A stretch of DNA of 49,557 nt from Symbiodinium natans (Eukaryota; Sar; Dinophyceae; Suessiales; Symbiodiniaceae): NCBI GenBank assembly GCA_905221605.1, contig CAJNDS010001247.1:659495-709051 (forward strand), written 5' to 3'. A program made the translations under genes and the position numbers. The notes under the pieces were generated by a model, which saw only the letters and a program-made list of their open reading frames with translations, was not told where the DNA came from and did no database searches. This document shows positions 12,061 to 22,236 of this stretch, one piece after another. Numbering within the stretch: the stretch's first letter is position 1; each line of letters begins with the position of its first letter.

Positions 12061-12159
12061 GTTGCAGCCCCGAGCAGCATGCTTCGTAACCCACGGCGTC
12101 AGCGCCTGCGAGCGGAATGTAGGCCCCCCGGTGTTCAACAGGGCGTGTTGAGGAAATCC
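12061..12159 (-). CDS. Candidate exon, unidentified
   Basis: Minus-strand frame reads FPQHALLNTGGPTFRSQALT and continues PWVTKHAARGCN to a TAG. CCCTAAA arrays lie on both sides. Confidence 0.3.
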
Positions 12160-13130
12160 AACCTAAACCCTAAACCCCAAACTCTAAACCCTAGACCCCA
12201 AACCCTAAACCCCAAACCCTAACCTCCAAAGCCTAAACGCTAAACCCTAAGGCCTAAAGAGCACGTCGAGCTTGGGGCTCAGGATTGAACGCTAAGAGTC
12301 TAGGGGGTTGGGCCTTTTTGGTCTGTTTAGGGTTTAGGGTTTAGGGTTTAGGGTTTAGGGTTTAGGGTTTAGGGCTTAGGGCTTAGGGCTTAGGGCTTAG
12401 GGTTTAGGGTTTAGGGTTTAGGGTTTAGGGTTTAGGGTTTAGGGTTTAGGGTTTAGGGTTTAGGGTTTCGGGTTTAGGGTTCAGGGTTTAGGGTTTAGGG
12501 CCTAAAGCTTAGGGTCTGAGAGCTTTAGTGAGGGATCCTAGACTCTCCCCCAGCACCGCCCCCCCCCCCCCCCCCCCACCCTTAGGGTTTCGGGTTTAGG
12601 GTCTAGGGTCTAGGGTTTAGGGTCTAGGGTCAAAGGTCTGGGGTCTCGGGTCTAGGGGTTGAGGGTCTGGGGTTTAGGGCCCCCTAGTCAAAAGAAGCCC
12701 CAAAGACCCTCAATGAAGCCCAATCTTGGGGGTAGGCGCGCAGTTCGGGTGGATGTAGCATTTTGCCCCAACCCTTTTGCACCCTAAATCCTAGACCTAA
12801 ACCCTAAACCCGAAACCACCAAACCCTACACAGTCCTAAATCCTAAACCCTACACCGAGGTGCCCTTGCGGTTTCGGGTTTTAGGGTTTAGGGTTTAGGG
12901 TTTAGGGTTTAGGGTTTAGGGTTTAGGGTTTAGGGTTTAGGGTTTAGGGTTTAGGGTTTAGGGTTTAGGGTTTAGGGTTTAGGGTTTAGGGTTTAGGGTT
13001 TAGGGTTAAAAAGTAAACTTGCTCTGAGCATAAGGCCGAGTTGGAGCCTTCAAGTCGGGGAGGAAGCTTGGGGTTTGGTGAAGAGAGGCCGACTTCGTTT
13101 CTTATCACAAACTTCTGGTACACTCAGAAA

Positions 13131-13199
13131 AACTACATTATACTACATTATACTACATTATACTACATTATACTACATTATACTACATTATACTACATT
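13131..13199. repeat. Decamer tandem repeat (TACTACATTA)
   Basis: Seven units of 10 bp, ending exactly at the stop codon of the RCC1-like gene at 13199. Confidence 0.95.
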
Positions 13200-14689
13200 C
13201 AGGCTTCAGGACCAACTATCCTCCTCAGCTCGTCTTGTACAGCACTGCTGTCGCCACCGGCTCCAGCATAGCCCCAGGTCACCACGGATCCATCAGACCG
13301 GATCGCAACAAATGCGCCAGATGATGCTTGCACCTGCTGCACATTCTTGAGCTGATCTTGAACAACACTGCTGTCACCGCCACAATCGGCATGGCCCCAG
13401 GTCACCACAGATCCATCAGCCCGGATCGCAGCAAACGCACAAGACGAAGCTTGCACCTGCTGCACGTTGTGCAGCTGCTCTCGTACGGCACTGCTGTCCC
13501 CACCGAATCCAGCATCGCCCCATGTCACCACAGACCCGTTGTCTCGGATCGCCGCAAAAGCTCCAAAAGAAGCTTGCACCTGCCGCACGCTTTGCAGCTG
13601 CTCTCGTACGGCACAGCTGTCGCCACCAGCTCCAGCATTGCCCCATGTCACCACAGATCCATCAACCCGGATCGCGGCAAACGCCTCTCGAGAAGCTTGA
13701 ACCTGCTGCACATTCTTGAGCTGATCTTGTACGGATCTGCTGTTGCCACCAGAATCGGTATGGCCCCAGGTCACAACAGATCCATCAGTCCGGATCGCAG
13801 CAAATGCACAAGACGAAGCTTGCACCTGCTCCACATTCTTCAGCTGATCTTGAACAACACTGCTGTCACCGCCAACATCCGCATCGCCCCAGGTCACCAC
13901 AGATCCATCAGCCCGGATCGCAGCAAACGCCTCTCGAGAAGCCTGCACCTGCTGCACGTTTTCGAGCTGATCTTGCACGGCGCGGCTGTTGCCGCCAAGG
14001 TCGGCACTGCCCCAGGTCACCACAGATCCATCAGCCCGGATCGCAGCAAATGCACAAGACGAAGCCTGCACCTGCTGCACGTTGTGCAGCTGCTCTCGTA
14101 CGGCACTGCTGTCCCCACCGAATGCAGCATCGCCCCATGTCACCACAGACCCGTTGTCTCGGATGGCAGCGAAAGCTCCAAAAAAAGCTTGCACCTGCAG
14201 CACGTTCTTGAGCTGCTCTCGTACGGCACTGCTGTCGCCTCCGTATGCAGCAGCGCCCCAGGTCACCACAGATCCGTCAGCCCGGATCGCAGCAAACGCT
14301 GCGAAAGAAGATTGCACTTGCTGCACGTTCTTGAGCTGATCTTGTACGGCACTGCTGTCGCCTCCGTATGCAGCACTGCCCCAGGAAACCACAGATCCAT
14401 CACCCAAGAGCGCAGCAAAGGCAGCAGAGCCGCGAAAATCTTCCAAATAATCGGACTTTGAAGCTGCAAGTTCCACCTGTCCAACATGCAGGGTCAGCAT
14501 GTCATTGTCTTGTAAACGTGCTCGCTTAACTGTACCTCCGGTCAGCGCATCTCCCGAGGTCGTCAGCAGTCTGGCCTTGCCAACTCTGAGAGCTTCCTGG
14601 GCCCTTTGGCACAGGCAGGCGACAGACTCTTCTGGCTCCGTTGCCAAAGTCACGCTCTTGCCACTCAGGAGGTGCACATGGAGGTTCAT
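13199..14689 (-). CDS. Ubiquitin-like N-terminal domain plus ten RCC1-like repeats
   Basis: 496 aa, one uninterrupted frame. Residues 1-75 (MNLHVHLLSGKSVTL start, ending TLHVGQV) look like a ubiquitin-like fold. From about 90 to the end there are ten repeats of 41 aa with core FAAIRADGSVVTWG, then GGDSSAVQDQL and NVQQVQAS. The repeats resemble RCC1 blades though shorter than the usual 51-68. No HECT or kinase domain is present. Such proteins are abundant in Symbiodinium gene sets, often labelled HERC-like; function is unknown. DNA of the repeats is similar at 123-bp period, with two pairs nearly alike, so the array has expanded internally. The TGA stop directly abuts a decamer tandem repeat. 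A degraded relative lies at 3750-4952. Confidence 0.85.
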   Translation of the reverse strand: MNLHVHLLSGKSVTLATEPEESVACLCQRAQEALRVGKARLLTTSGDALTGGTVKRARLQDNDMLTLHVGQVELAASKSDYLEDFRGSAAFAALLGDGSVVSWGSAAYGGDSSAVQDQLKNVQQVQSSFAAFAAIRADGSVVTWGAAAYGGDSSAVREQLKNVLQVQAFFGAFAAIRDNGSVVTWGDAAFGGDSSAVREQLHNVQQVQASSCAFAAIRADGSVVTWGSADLGGNSRAVQDQLENVQQVQASREAFAAIRADGSVVTWGDADVGGDSSVVQDQLKNVEQVQASSCAFAAIRTDGSVVTWGHTDSGGNSRSVQDQLKNVQQVQASREAFAAIRVDGSVVTWGNAGAGGDSCAVREQLQSVRQVQASFGAFAAIRDNGSVVTWGDAGFGGDSSAVREQLHNVQQVQASSCAFAAIRADGSVVTWGHADCGGDSSVVQDQLKNVQQVQASSGAFVAIRSDGSVVTWGYAGAGGDSSAVQDELRRIVGPEA

Positions 14690-15755
14690 GGGTACTTACA
14701 ACCCCATTCATAAGTAACCCTAAACCCTAAACCCTAAACCCTAAACCCTAAACCCTAAACCCTAAACCCTAAACCCTAAACCCTAAACCCTAAACCCTAA
14801 ACCCTAAACCCTAAACCCTAAACTAAGATTGACATGATGCCGCCTCAGGCGCCCGTTGGCCCGCGCCTCGACCCTGAGAAACCCAAAGCCGTTTGGTCAC
14901 CTGAACCCGGAACCCAGACTTGCGAATTTGGACTGTATAAGATGAATACTTATCCGAAACCCCCTAAACCCTAAACCCTGAACCCTAAACCCCAAAACCC
15001 TAAGACCCGAAAACCATAAAACTCTAAAACCCTAAACCCTGCAAGCCTATTAGACCCTAAAACCCTAAACCCTAAACCCCCCTTGAAGCCAACATCGAAG
15101 TCTGCGCTGCGAGCTTGGTTCAAGAACCATCGAACCGAACAGGGTTTAGGGTCTAGGGTCTAGGGTCGAGGGTCGAGGGTCTAGGGTCTAGGGTCTAGAG
15201 TTTAGGGTCTAGGGTTTAGGTTTTAGGGTTTAGGGTTTAGGGTTTACGGTTTGGGGTTTACGGTTTGGGGTTTAGGGTTTAGGGTCTAGGGTTTAGGGTT
15301 TAGGGTTAGGTTTGGGTCTAGGGATGTTTGGGTGTAGGAGTTTAGGGGTTTAGAGTTTCGGGGGTAGCGCGTGCGTTTGGCACTGTTTCTTCTTCTGCTG
15401 ATTGCGCAGAAAATGTCATCGAAATTCTCCAAGCGCTACTCCCTAAGCCCTATAGCTTCTGTAAACCCTTTTATGGAATTTGCAGTAGAGTGTCTTTTGG
15501 AGCTTCATAATCGTCCTCCCGAAACCCTCAACAACAACAGAAGGCTGGCAGCTATTCACCCGAATGCCAGCCAGTCGTTCGGCCCCTAGATGCCCAACCG
15601 CGCACGGAAAAGTTTAGGGTTTAGGGTTTAGGGTTTAGGGTTTAGGGTTTAGGGTTTAGGGTTTAGGGTTTAGGGTTTAGGGTTTAGGGTTTAGGGTTTA
15701 GGGTTTAGGGTTTAGGGTTTAGGGTTTAGGGTTTAGGGTTTAGGGTTTAGGGAAA

Positions 15756-16020
15756 AGTTGGCCACGGGCATGGTGCAAGTCCACCCTGGGCTCCTTCGCC
15801 ATGCCCACGGACAAACTCACAAAGCCCACATTTAGGGTTTAGGGTTTAGGGTTTAGGGTTTAGGGTTTAGGGTTTAGGGTTTAGGGTTTAGGGTTTAGGG
15901 TTTAGGGTTATGCCCATGGCCACAAAGGCATTTTGGCAAAGCTTGCCGTGGGCATGGCAAAGTTTGCCGTGGGCATGGCCATGCCCGGTAAGACCTTAAG
16001 GGCTTAAGTATATGTCTGAA
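15756..16020. repeat. Inverted-repeat hairpin array 3 (CATGCCCACGG type)
   Basis: Repeated GCCGTGGGCATGGC and inverted GCCATGCCCACGG copies, split by a TTTAGGG array (15833-15908). The right edge at 16004-16035 is CTTAAGTATATGTCTGAAAG then AGAGGTTTAGGG, like the edges of arrays 1 and 2. Confidence 0.8.
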
Positions 16021-16102
16021 AGAGAGGTTTAGGGTTTAGGGTTTAGGGTTTAGGGTTTAGGGTTTAGGGTTTAGGGTTTAGGGTTTAGGGCTTAGGGTGT
16101 AG

Positions 16103-16172
16103 GACTCTCTGCCGGATCCTTTGGTGCCGGGCACTCCGCAGGAGTGCTCTGCGAGAGTTCCGACCCAAAGAG
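16103..16172 (-). CDS. Candidate exon, unidentified
   Basis: Minus-strand frame reads LFGSELSQSTPAECPAPKDP. Acidic, Pro-rich; no family recognised. Confidence 0.25.
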
Positions 16173-16784
16173 CAACCCTAAACCCCTAAACCCCTAAACC
16201 CCTGAACCCCTACACCCCTAAACCCTAGCCCTAAACCCTAAACCCTAAACCCTAAACCCCTAAACCCTACTGTAAACCCTAAACTCATTTGCTTGCGCAT
16301 CGACTAACCGAAAAGCTTCACTCGGAAAAGCCCTTTGGCTCTCTTTCGATTCTTGGACCCGACCGAGACCGAAGTTGAAGATACTTAGGGTTCGGGGTTC
16401 GGGGTTTGGGGTTTGGGGTTTGGAGTTTAGGGTTTAAGGTTTAGGATTTAGGGTTTAGGGTTTAGGGTTTAGGGCTGGCTCTGGGTTCGGCCGGCTCTGG
16501 TTTTGGCTCGCTGTGGGTTGTGAGTGGGTGGCCTTGGGGTGGGCATGCCACCGTCCTACTGCGTTCAGCTGACCAGTGCTACACCCTAAGCTTGAAACCC
16601 TAAACCCTAAACCCCTAAACAGTAAACCCCACCCTGAACCCTGAATCGTGAAAAAATCACCTAAACAGAAAAACCCAACACCCTTATAAACCCTGAACCT
16701 TCAACACAAAACAAAGCTAAACCCTAAATCCTAAACCCTAAACCTTAACCCTAAACCCTAAACCCTAAACCCTAAACCCTAAAC

Positions 16785-16895
16785 CCTCCCAACAAAGAAA
16801 GAGCGGCCTCCAGGAAGCCCTCTTCAGCGGCCGGCGCGTCGGTAACACCGCGCCGCAGCGCTGCGACCAGTGCGGACTGCAGCGGTGGGGAAAGC
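16785..16895 (-). CDS. Candidate exon, helical repeat-like
   Basis: Minus strand: CCCAAG|G acceptor, then a 37-codon frame with LQSALVAALRRGVTDAPAAE followed by GFLEAALSLLG. The exon can end at GGAGG|GTTTAGGG, so the telomere-like repeat would supply the donor GT. CCCTAAA on the left, TTTAGGG on the right. One of the most coding-like islands. Confidence 0.4.
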
Positions 16896-17119
16896 CTTGG
16901 GAGAGTTTAGGGTTTAGGGTTTAGGGTTTAGGGTTTAGTGTTTAGGGGTTAGGGTTTAGGGTTTAGGGTTTAGGGTTTAGGGTGTAGGGTGTAGGGTGTA
17001 GGGTGTAGGGTGTAGGAGGGTGCAGGGGTAAGGGTTTTTAGGGCTTAGGGTTTAGAGTTGGGGCTGTTTGGGGCTTAGGTTTCTATACTCCCCTTAGAAC
17101 CCAAATGACCTTAAAAGTC

Positions 17120-17237
17120 CTTTGTGAGTATCCTATGAATAAACAGGGTGCCCTTTTGGTGTAAAGGGGCTTAATTTAAGGGAGCCTAAAACCTAGAAAA
17201 AGGGGGAATAAGGGCGTGCCTACTCTGGGTCCACGTA
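17120..17237. repeat. Dispersed repeat, MITE-like family 2
   Basis: Shares GGTGCCCTTTTGG, AAAGGGGCTTA, AAGGGAGCCTAAA, AAAAAGGG and CCTACTCTGGGTCC with copies at 20866-20940, 21674-21773, 45387-45475 and 47545-47652. Confidence 0.6.
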
Positions 17238-18162
17238 ACCGTACACCCTAAACCCTAAACCCCAAACCCTAACCCTAAACCCTAAACCCTAAACCCTAAA
17301 CCCTAAACCCTACACCCTGAAGGTAAAGAAGACAACAGGTTCGGGGTTGAGGGGTTTGAGGTTCCAGGGGCTGAGAGGGCGTAAAGATGTAGTGTTTCGG
17401 GTTTGGGTTTTGGGGTTTAGGGTTTAGGGCTAGGGTTTAGGGTTTAGGGCTAGCAGGGTTTAGGGTTTCGGGCTTAGGGTTAAGGACTGGGGGGTTTAGG
17501 GTTTACGGCGTAGGGCTTCGGCCTTGAGCTTGGGGGTGTACGTCTTACTTGAAAGACAACATGAAACCCCAAACCCAAAGCCCTAAACCGCAAACCCGAA
17601 ACCCTAAACCCGAAACCCTAAACCCTAAACCCCCAAACCCGAAACCCCAAACCCTAAAGCCACCTTTTCTTTGAGAGCCCTTTTGAAAGCTCGAGTCGCC
17701 AGCAGAAGCTCCCAAATTCAAAGCCCCCAAGGCTTGTGGTTTGGGGCTTAAGGTTTAGGGTTTAGGGTTTAGGGTTTAGGGTTAAGGGTTCAGGGTTAAG
17801 GGTTGAGGGTTGAGGGTTGAGGATTGAGGGAGGGTTTAGTTCAGGGTTTAAAGTTGAGGGTTCAGGGCTGATAGCGTCCAGGATCTAGGATTTTACGACT
17901 TTGGGGTCTAAGGGTTTCGGGTTTTGGGGCTCTGGGCTTTCGGGGTTTAGGGTTACAGCTTTAGGGTTTAGGGTTTAGGGTTTAGGGTTTAGGGTTTAGG
18001 GTTTAGGGTTTAGGGTTTAGGGTTACAGCTTTAGGGTTTAGGGTGTTTGGGTTTTGGGGTTACGGGATTAGGGTTTGGGATTTGCGGTTTAGGGTCGAAG
18101 TTTAGGACGAACACCAGACCCCAAAGCCATACCGCGGATTTGGGACAGGGTTCAGGGTTTTG

Positions 18163-18240
18163 GGTTTTGGCGTTATTCAGTCCTAAAACATCCTTAGCCA
18201 TGAGCGCCCATTTAAAGCTGATCTTGGCTTCCGCGTCTGG
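18163..18240 (-). CDS. Candidate exon, unidentified
   Basis: Minus-strand frame reads DAEAKISFKWALMAKDVLGL and then NNAKT. No family recognised. Confidence 0.35.
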
Positions 18241-18404
18241 GTTTGGGGTTTAGGGTATGTTCAGTTTAGGGCGCTTAGGGAACGTGGAATGACGTCGAGC
18301 TTCAGGGACGCAGGGGGAGGTGTAGGCATTGTCAATTGTGGATATCGGGACGCAGATGGACGCAGATTCTAGGGTTTGGGGATTAGGCTATAGGGTTGAA
18401 GGTG

Positions 18405-18483
18405 TCGAGCCCGGGCGCTTGCCAACGCCCACGTGCTGCAGCAAGCGCGAGGACAAGTCTTTGCCAACGCCCGTGCCGTTGTC
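18405..18483 (-). CDS. Candidate exon with DNGTG motif (GHKL-ATPase-like)
   Basis: After a GGTGCAG|G acceptor the minus-strand frame reads DNGTGVGKDLSSRLLQHVGV, then GKRPGS. D-N-G-x-G is the G1 box of GHKL ATPases (MutL, gyrase B, histidine kinases). With so little sequence the family call is tentative. Confidence 0.35.
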
Positions 18484-18639
18484 CTGCACCATGTTTCAAC
18501 CACAATCGTTCAGCCCTAAACAATCAACCCTCGACCCTCAACCCTCAACCCTCAACCCTGAACCCTCAACCCTAAGCCCTAAACCCTAAACCCTAAACCC
18601 TAAACCCTAAACCCTTGACAGCGGTTCTTGGCCCTCAAC

Positions 18640-18700
18640 CCAAGGCCTGGTGCACCACCTTCACGGCCTTCAAGAGAGTGTTGAAGAACTCCTCGGGGTG
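18640..18700 (-). CDS. Candidate exon, unidentified
   Basis: Minus-strand frame EEFFNTLLKAVKVVHQAL ends at a G|GTTGAG donor. CCCTAAA left, TTTAGGG right. It lies just upstream, in gene orientation, of the DNGTG island at 18405-18483, so the two may belong together. Confidence 0.4.
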
Positions 18701-18814
18701 TAGGGTCTAGGGTTTACGGTTCGGGGTTTAGGGTTTAGGGTTTAGGGTTTAGGGTTTAGGGTTTAGGGTTTAGGGTTTAGGGTTTAGGGTTTAGGGTTTA
18801 GGGTCGCTTGAACC

Positions 18815-18985
18815 ATAGCCGTAGCTCAGGGCCTGGCGTTTAGGGCGTTGAGGGTTTCGTTTCAGGGCCTCAGGGCCTGGCAGGCCCTGGCGTTTAGGGT
18901 TTCAGGGTGTCAGGCCTGGTGTTTAGGGTTTCAAGGCCTCAAGGCCTGGTGTTTAGGGTTTCAGGGCCTCAAGGCCTCGCGTGGT
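18815..18985 (+). repeat. Short tandem repeat GGCCTGGTGTTTAGGGTTTC type
   Basis: About four degenerate units of roughly 40 bp made of a CAGGGCCTC/GGCCTGG part and a GTTTAGGGTTTC part, between a TTTAGGG array and the dispersed repeat at 19058. Confidence 0.7.
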
Positions 18986-19057
18986 TTAGCATTTCCACCT
19001 TCTCGTTTGTGAACTGGTGGTCATTAGTTTTGTTGTTGAGCCATCCTAATAATAAGA

Positions 19058-19165
19058 AGAAACTTTGTATTTCTTAATGTCACGGGAACTTCGGGTGGGT
19101 GGGTATTTTTCGATGTTCTAAACAATGAGCCTAAACGAGAAGCTGCTCGACCAGGAGCTCTTGAA
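19058..19165. repeat. Dispersed repeat, pair with 26437-26545
   Basis: Both copies read AACTTTRTATTTCTTAATG, then GGGTGGGTGGGT, then GCTCGACC and GAGCT before GAACCCTAAA. Shorter relatives of the TTTCTTAATG block occur at about 23646 and 23880. Confidence 0.6.
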
Positions 19166-19397
19166 CCCTAAACCCTAACCCTAAACCCTAAAAAGCAAAG
19201 AAAAGGGTTCTCAGGGGTCTAGCTGGACTGCATGAAGGGGAAAAATTGCCTGCCCGCCCCCTCCTCTCTTCCCGGAGAAATTCTTAGCCTGGAACACCCG
19301 GAAGCAGACCAAATCACCCGAAAACCCAAAAAAGCCCCAAACCCCAAGCTTTAATTGCAAGAAACCCCAGGGCTCAACCCCTAAACCCAAGCCTAGT

Positions 19398-19506
19398 GGT
19401 TCTTAGTCTTAGTAGGGAAGGAGGGAATGAGAAACCCTATATACCCTCTTAAAGGGTATACATTTATATGTCAGGTACCTAACTCCCTCATTCTCTACTA
19501 AGAACC
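19398..19506. mobile_element. MITE-like element, family 3
   Basis: 109 bp starting GGTTCTTAGTCTTAGTAGGG and ending TCATTCTCTACTAAGAACC, near-palindromic ends. Related to 47942-48012. Confidence 0.6.
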
Positions 19507-19691
19507 CTCACTGTAAACCGGAAACCCTAAACCCTAGACCCTAAACCCTAGGCCCTGAACCCTAAACCCTAAACCCTAAACCCTAAACCCTAAACCCTAA
19601 ACCCTAAACCCTAAACCCTAAACCCTAAACCCTAAACCCTAAACCCTAAACCCTAAACCCTAAACCCTAAACCCCAACACCATTGATTCAC

Positions 19692-19770
19692 CCCTCTGAC
19701 GATCCTCGGCCGCCTGCGGAGCTTCGTGCGCCTTGCCCCCAGGATCCCCAGGTTTGCCCTTCAAGGTTGG
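19692..19770 (-). CDS. Candidate exon, unidentified
   Basis: Minus-strand frame LKGKPGDPGGKAHEAPQAAE continues to a GGG|GTGAAT donor. CCCTAAA left, TTTAGGG right. Confidence 0.35.
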
Positions 19771-19931
19771 AGTTTAGGGTTTAGGGTTTAGGGTTTAGGG
19801 TTTAGGGTTTAGGGTTTAGGGTTTAGGGTTTAGGGTTTAGGGTTTAGGGTTTAGGGTTTAGGGTTTAGGGTTTAGGGTTTAGGGTTTTAGGGTTAGGGGT
19901 TTTTGGGGTTTAGGGTTTAGGGTTTAGGGTT

Positions 19932-20068
19932 TAGGGTTTGGGTTTGGGGTTGGGGTTTGGGGTTTGGGGTTTGGGGTTTTTGGGGGTTTGGGGTTTGGGG
20001 TTTGGGGTTTGGGGTTTGGGGTTTGGGGTTTGGGGTTTGGGGTTTGGGGTTTGGGGTTTGGGGTTTAG
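19932..20068 (+). repeat. TTTGGGG variant telomere-like array
   Basis: About 17 heptamers of TTTGGGG between TTTAGGG blocks; a smaller block lies at 28855-28895. A homogenised single-base variant. Confidence 0.9.
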
Positions 20069-20738
20069 GGTTTAGGGTTTAGGGTTTGGGCTCAAGAAGC
20101 TGGGAAAAATCAAGAGTTCTGGCTTGAGGGTTGGTGCTTTAGGGTTTGTCCAGGGTTGGGTTTTAGGGGTTTTTCAGATCCTAAGCCCTGAGCCCACAAC
20201 AAAAGGGGATCAAACCTGAACTGAGGGCAGGGTTTAGGGTTTGGGGTTTAGGTCTTAGGGTTTAGGGTTTAGGGCTTGGGGTTTAGCGTTCGGGTTCGGG
20301 GTTCGGGGGTTCGGGGTTCGGGTTGGGGGGTTTTGAAGCTTGATTAGTTTAAGGGCTTAGGGCTTGGGGTGCACGCTCCCCTAAACCTGAAGCCCTAACA
20401 CCCCCCCCCCCCCCCCCCCCCCCCCCAAAAAAAAAGCGAGGTAATAAAACATATATATATATAGTAATAATAATAATGACAATAATGATAATAATGCTAA
20501 TGATAATGATGATAATAATAATAATGATGATAATAACAATATTGGAGGGTCTTGGAGTTTGACTCCTAAAGCCCCCTTTTCCTACCCAGAGCCCCTGGTG
20601 GCACGGCGGAGGAAGCCCCCAACTACACCTCCAACCCTTGCAAGCTGCAGGGCTTGGGGCTTGCTCGACCCTAAACCCTAAACCCTGAACCCTAAACCCT
20701 AAACCCTGAACCCTAAACCCTAAACCCTAAACACTGAA

Positions 20739-20828
20739 GCCCAGGTTCGCGGGGTTCTCTAGGTGGAGCGAGACAGCTTGAAAAAGAAGTTTTCGCCGTA
20801 AAGACTGCTTCAGAAAAACGGCGTACAC
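20739..20828 (-). CDS. Candidate exon, unidentified
   Basis: Minus-strand frame reads VYAVFLKQSLRRKLLFQAVS, then LHLENPANLG. CCCTAAA array to the left, a MITE-like repeat to the right. Confidence 0.35.
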
Positions 20829-20865
20829 CAATGCACCCCTCAAAGCTACTAGACCCCCCCCAAGA

Positions 20866-20940
20866 CTCACCTAAGAATGAAAAGCGTACCCTTTGTGGGT
20901 TTAAAGGGAATTGCAAGGGAGCCTAAACATAAGGCCCTTC
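20866..20940. repeat. Dispersed repeat, MITE-like family 2, partial
   Basis: Matches the first half of the family: GTACCCTTTGTGGG, AAAGGGAATTGCAAGGGAGC and CCTAAAC. Confidence 0.5.
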
Positions 20941-21673
20941 AAGCCTTCGACCGAAAACCATCGCGAAAGCAGCCCAAAAAGCGCCCCTCTCGTTCCCAAA
21001 CACTAAGCCCTAAACCCTGAACCCTAAACCCTGAACCATTTTGTGCAGGGTGCTGGTGGGGGAGGGGGAATTCATGGTGTTGTCTGTAGGATCCCCCAAG
21101 GATTAGGGTTGAGGGTTTAGGGTTCAGGGTTTAGGTTACCTAAGACCTGAAACCTTGAACACATTTGGCAGGGTTTAGGGCCTCGGGCGTCCTTGGAGAT
21201 GAGGGTTAAACCATGAACCCTGAACCCTAAACCCTGAACCCTAAACCCTAAACCCTAAACCCTAAACCCTAAACCCTAAACCCTAAACCCTAAACCCTAA
21301 ACCCTAAACCCTAAACCCTAGGCTTTGGCGATGGAGCGTTCAACCGACACCTGCCTGCGTTCGGAGCTGCTTGACGAGCAACCAAGCAACCTGCAGTAGA
21401 GCCGCTCCGGGCATCAGAGTGTGGGTTTAGGGTCCAGAGTTTAGGGTTTAGGGTTCAGGGTTCAGGGTTCAGGGTTCAGGGTTCAGGGTTCAGGGTTTAG
21501 GGTTTAGGGTTTAGGGTTTAGGGTTTAGGGTTTAGGGTTCAGGGTTTAGGGTTTAGGGTTTAGGGTGTGCCTGAGGCATCCGAACTCATGGCCTTCCGTG
21601 TTTCTTTCTCTTGTTCTTCCGTGGACGGGGGAAGGGGTGGGGGGTGGGCGGTGTGGGAGTTTGGGTTTAGGGT

Positions 21674-21773
21674 TAGACCCAGGAGCAACTAGGAATACAA
21701 AAGTGTACCCTTTTTTGGCTTAAAAGGGGCTTATAAGGGAACAAGAGAAACAGGGCCTACTCCGGGTCCTAGA
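21674..21773. repeat. Dispersed repeat, MITE-like family 2
   Basis: Core TGTACCCTTTTTTGG, AAAAGGGGCTTATAAGGGAA, end GGGCCTACTCCGGGTCCTAG. The left end, GACCCAGGAGCAACTAGG, is a poor inverted match to the right end. Confidence 0.6.
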
Positions 21774-22236
21774 GGGGTGTGGGAGGGGGGGGAGGGCGGG
21801 GCGGAGCTCCAATTTGCTTATCGTTTGGGGGTGAAAGGGCCGTGGTGTTCTGAAATGAAAATTTGCTACTATTCGCTTAAGAACCTCCCCCCCCCCCCCA
21901 AAAAACAAACATGAAATTTATTCTTCGTTATAAGGGTCATATAGGGATTCTTCTCTTTTATTTGTTGTGTTCTTAAGCACGCAGTAAGTTTAGAGATGTT
22001 CCGACAAGGCTGTCCAACACTTGTGAAGAGTCTCGCCTTGCTCTTGAAAGGAAAGTCGAGTTTACGAAAAGAAGGGCCCCCAAAAATAGACACCCGAATA
22101 GTAGGATGCCCTTGTAAAAAGGGCCCCAAGAAGGCACCCCGAATTTCGGACTAAACCCTAAACCCTAAACCCTAAACCCTAAACCCTAAACCCTAAACCC
22201 TAAACCCTAAACCCTCTCTTTCATATAATAATTTAA

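Larger units (their letters stand above)
9994..13040. other. Telomere-like arrays and spacers
   Basis: Arrays at 9994-10055, 10150-10300 (with CATATAAACCCTAAACC units), 10375-10430, 12326-12480 and 12880-13008; C15A21 tract at 11117-11152; C-rich tract at 12557-12580. A weak island at 11195-11260 reads QVVEDSLLSELAVARHMGA on the minus strand. No other gene seen. Confidence 0.6.
14700..19400. other. Telomere-like arrays and coding-like islands
   Basis: CCCTAAA array 14716-14822 directly upstream of the RCC1-like gene; a small minus-strand island at 14828-14878; arrays to 16.1 kb with hairpin array 3; islands at 16.1, 16.8, 18.2, 18.4 and 18.65 kb listed separately. 15370-15590 has a 72-codon plus-strand frame (SKFSKRYSLSPIASVNPFME) that I could not place. 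Confidence 0.6.

Noticed and set aside
20076-20096. Second spliced-leader match (TTTGGGCTCAAG)
   Set aside because: One extra G compared with the leader and it arises at the edge of a TTTGGGG array.
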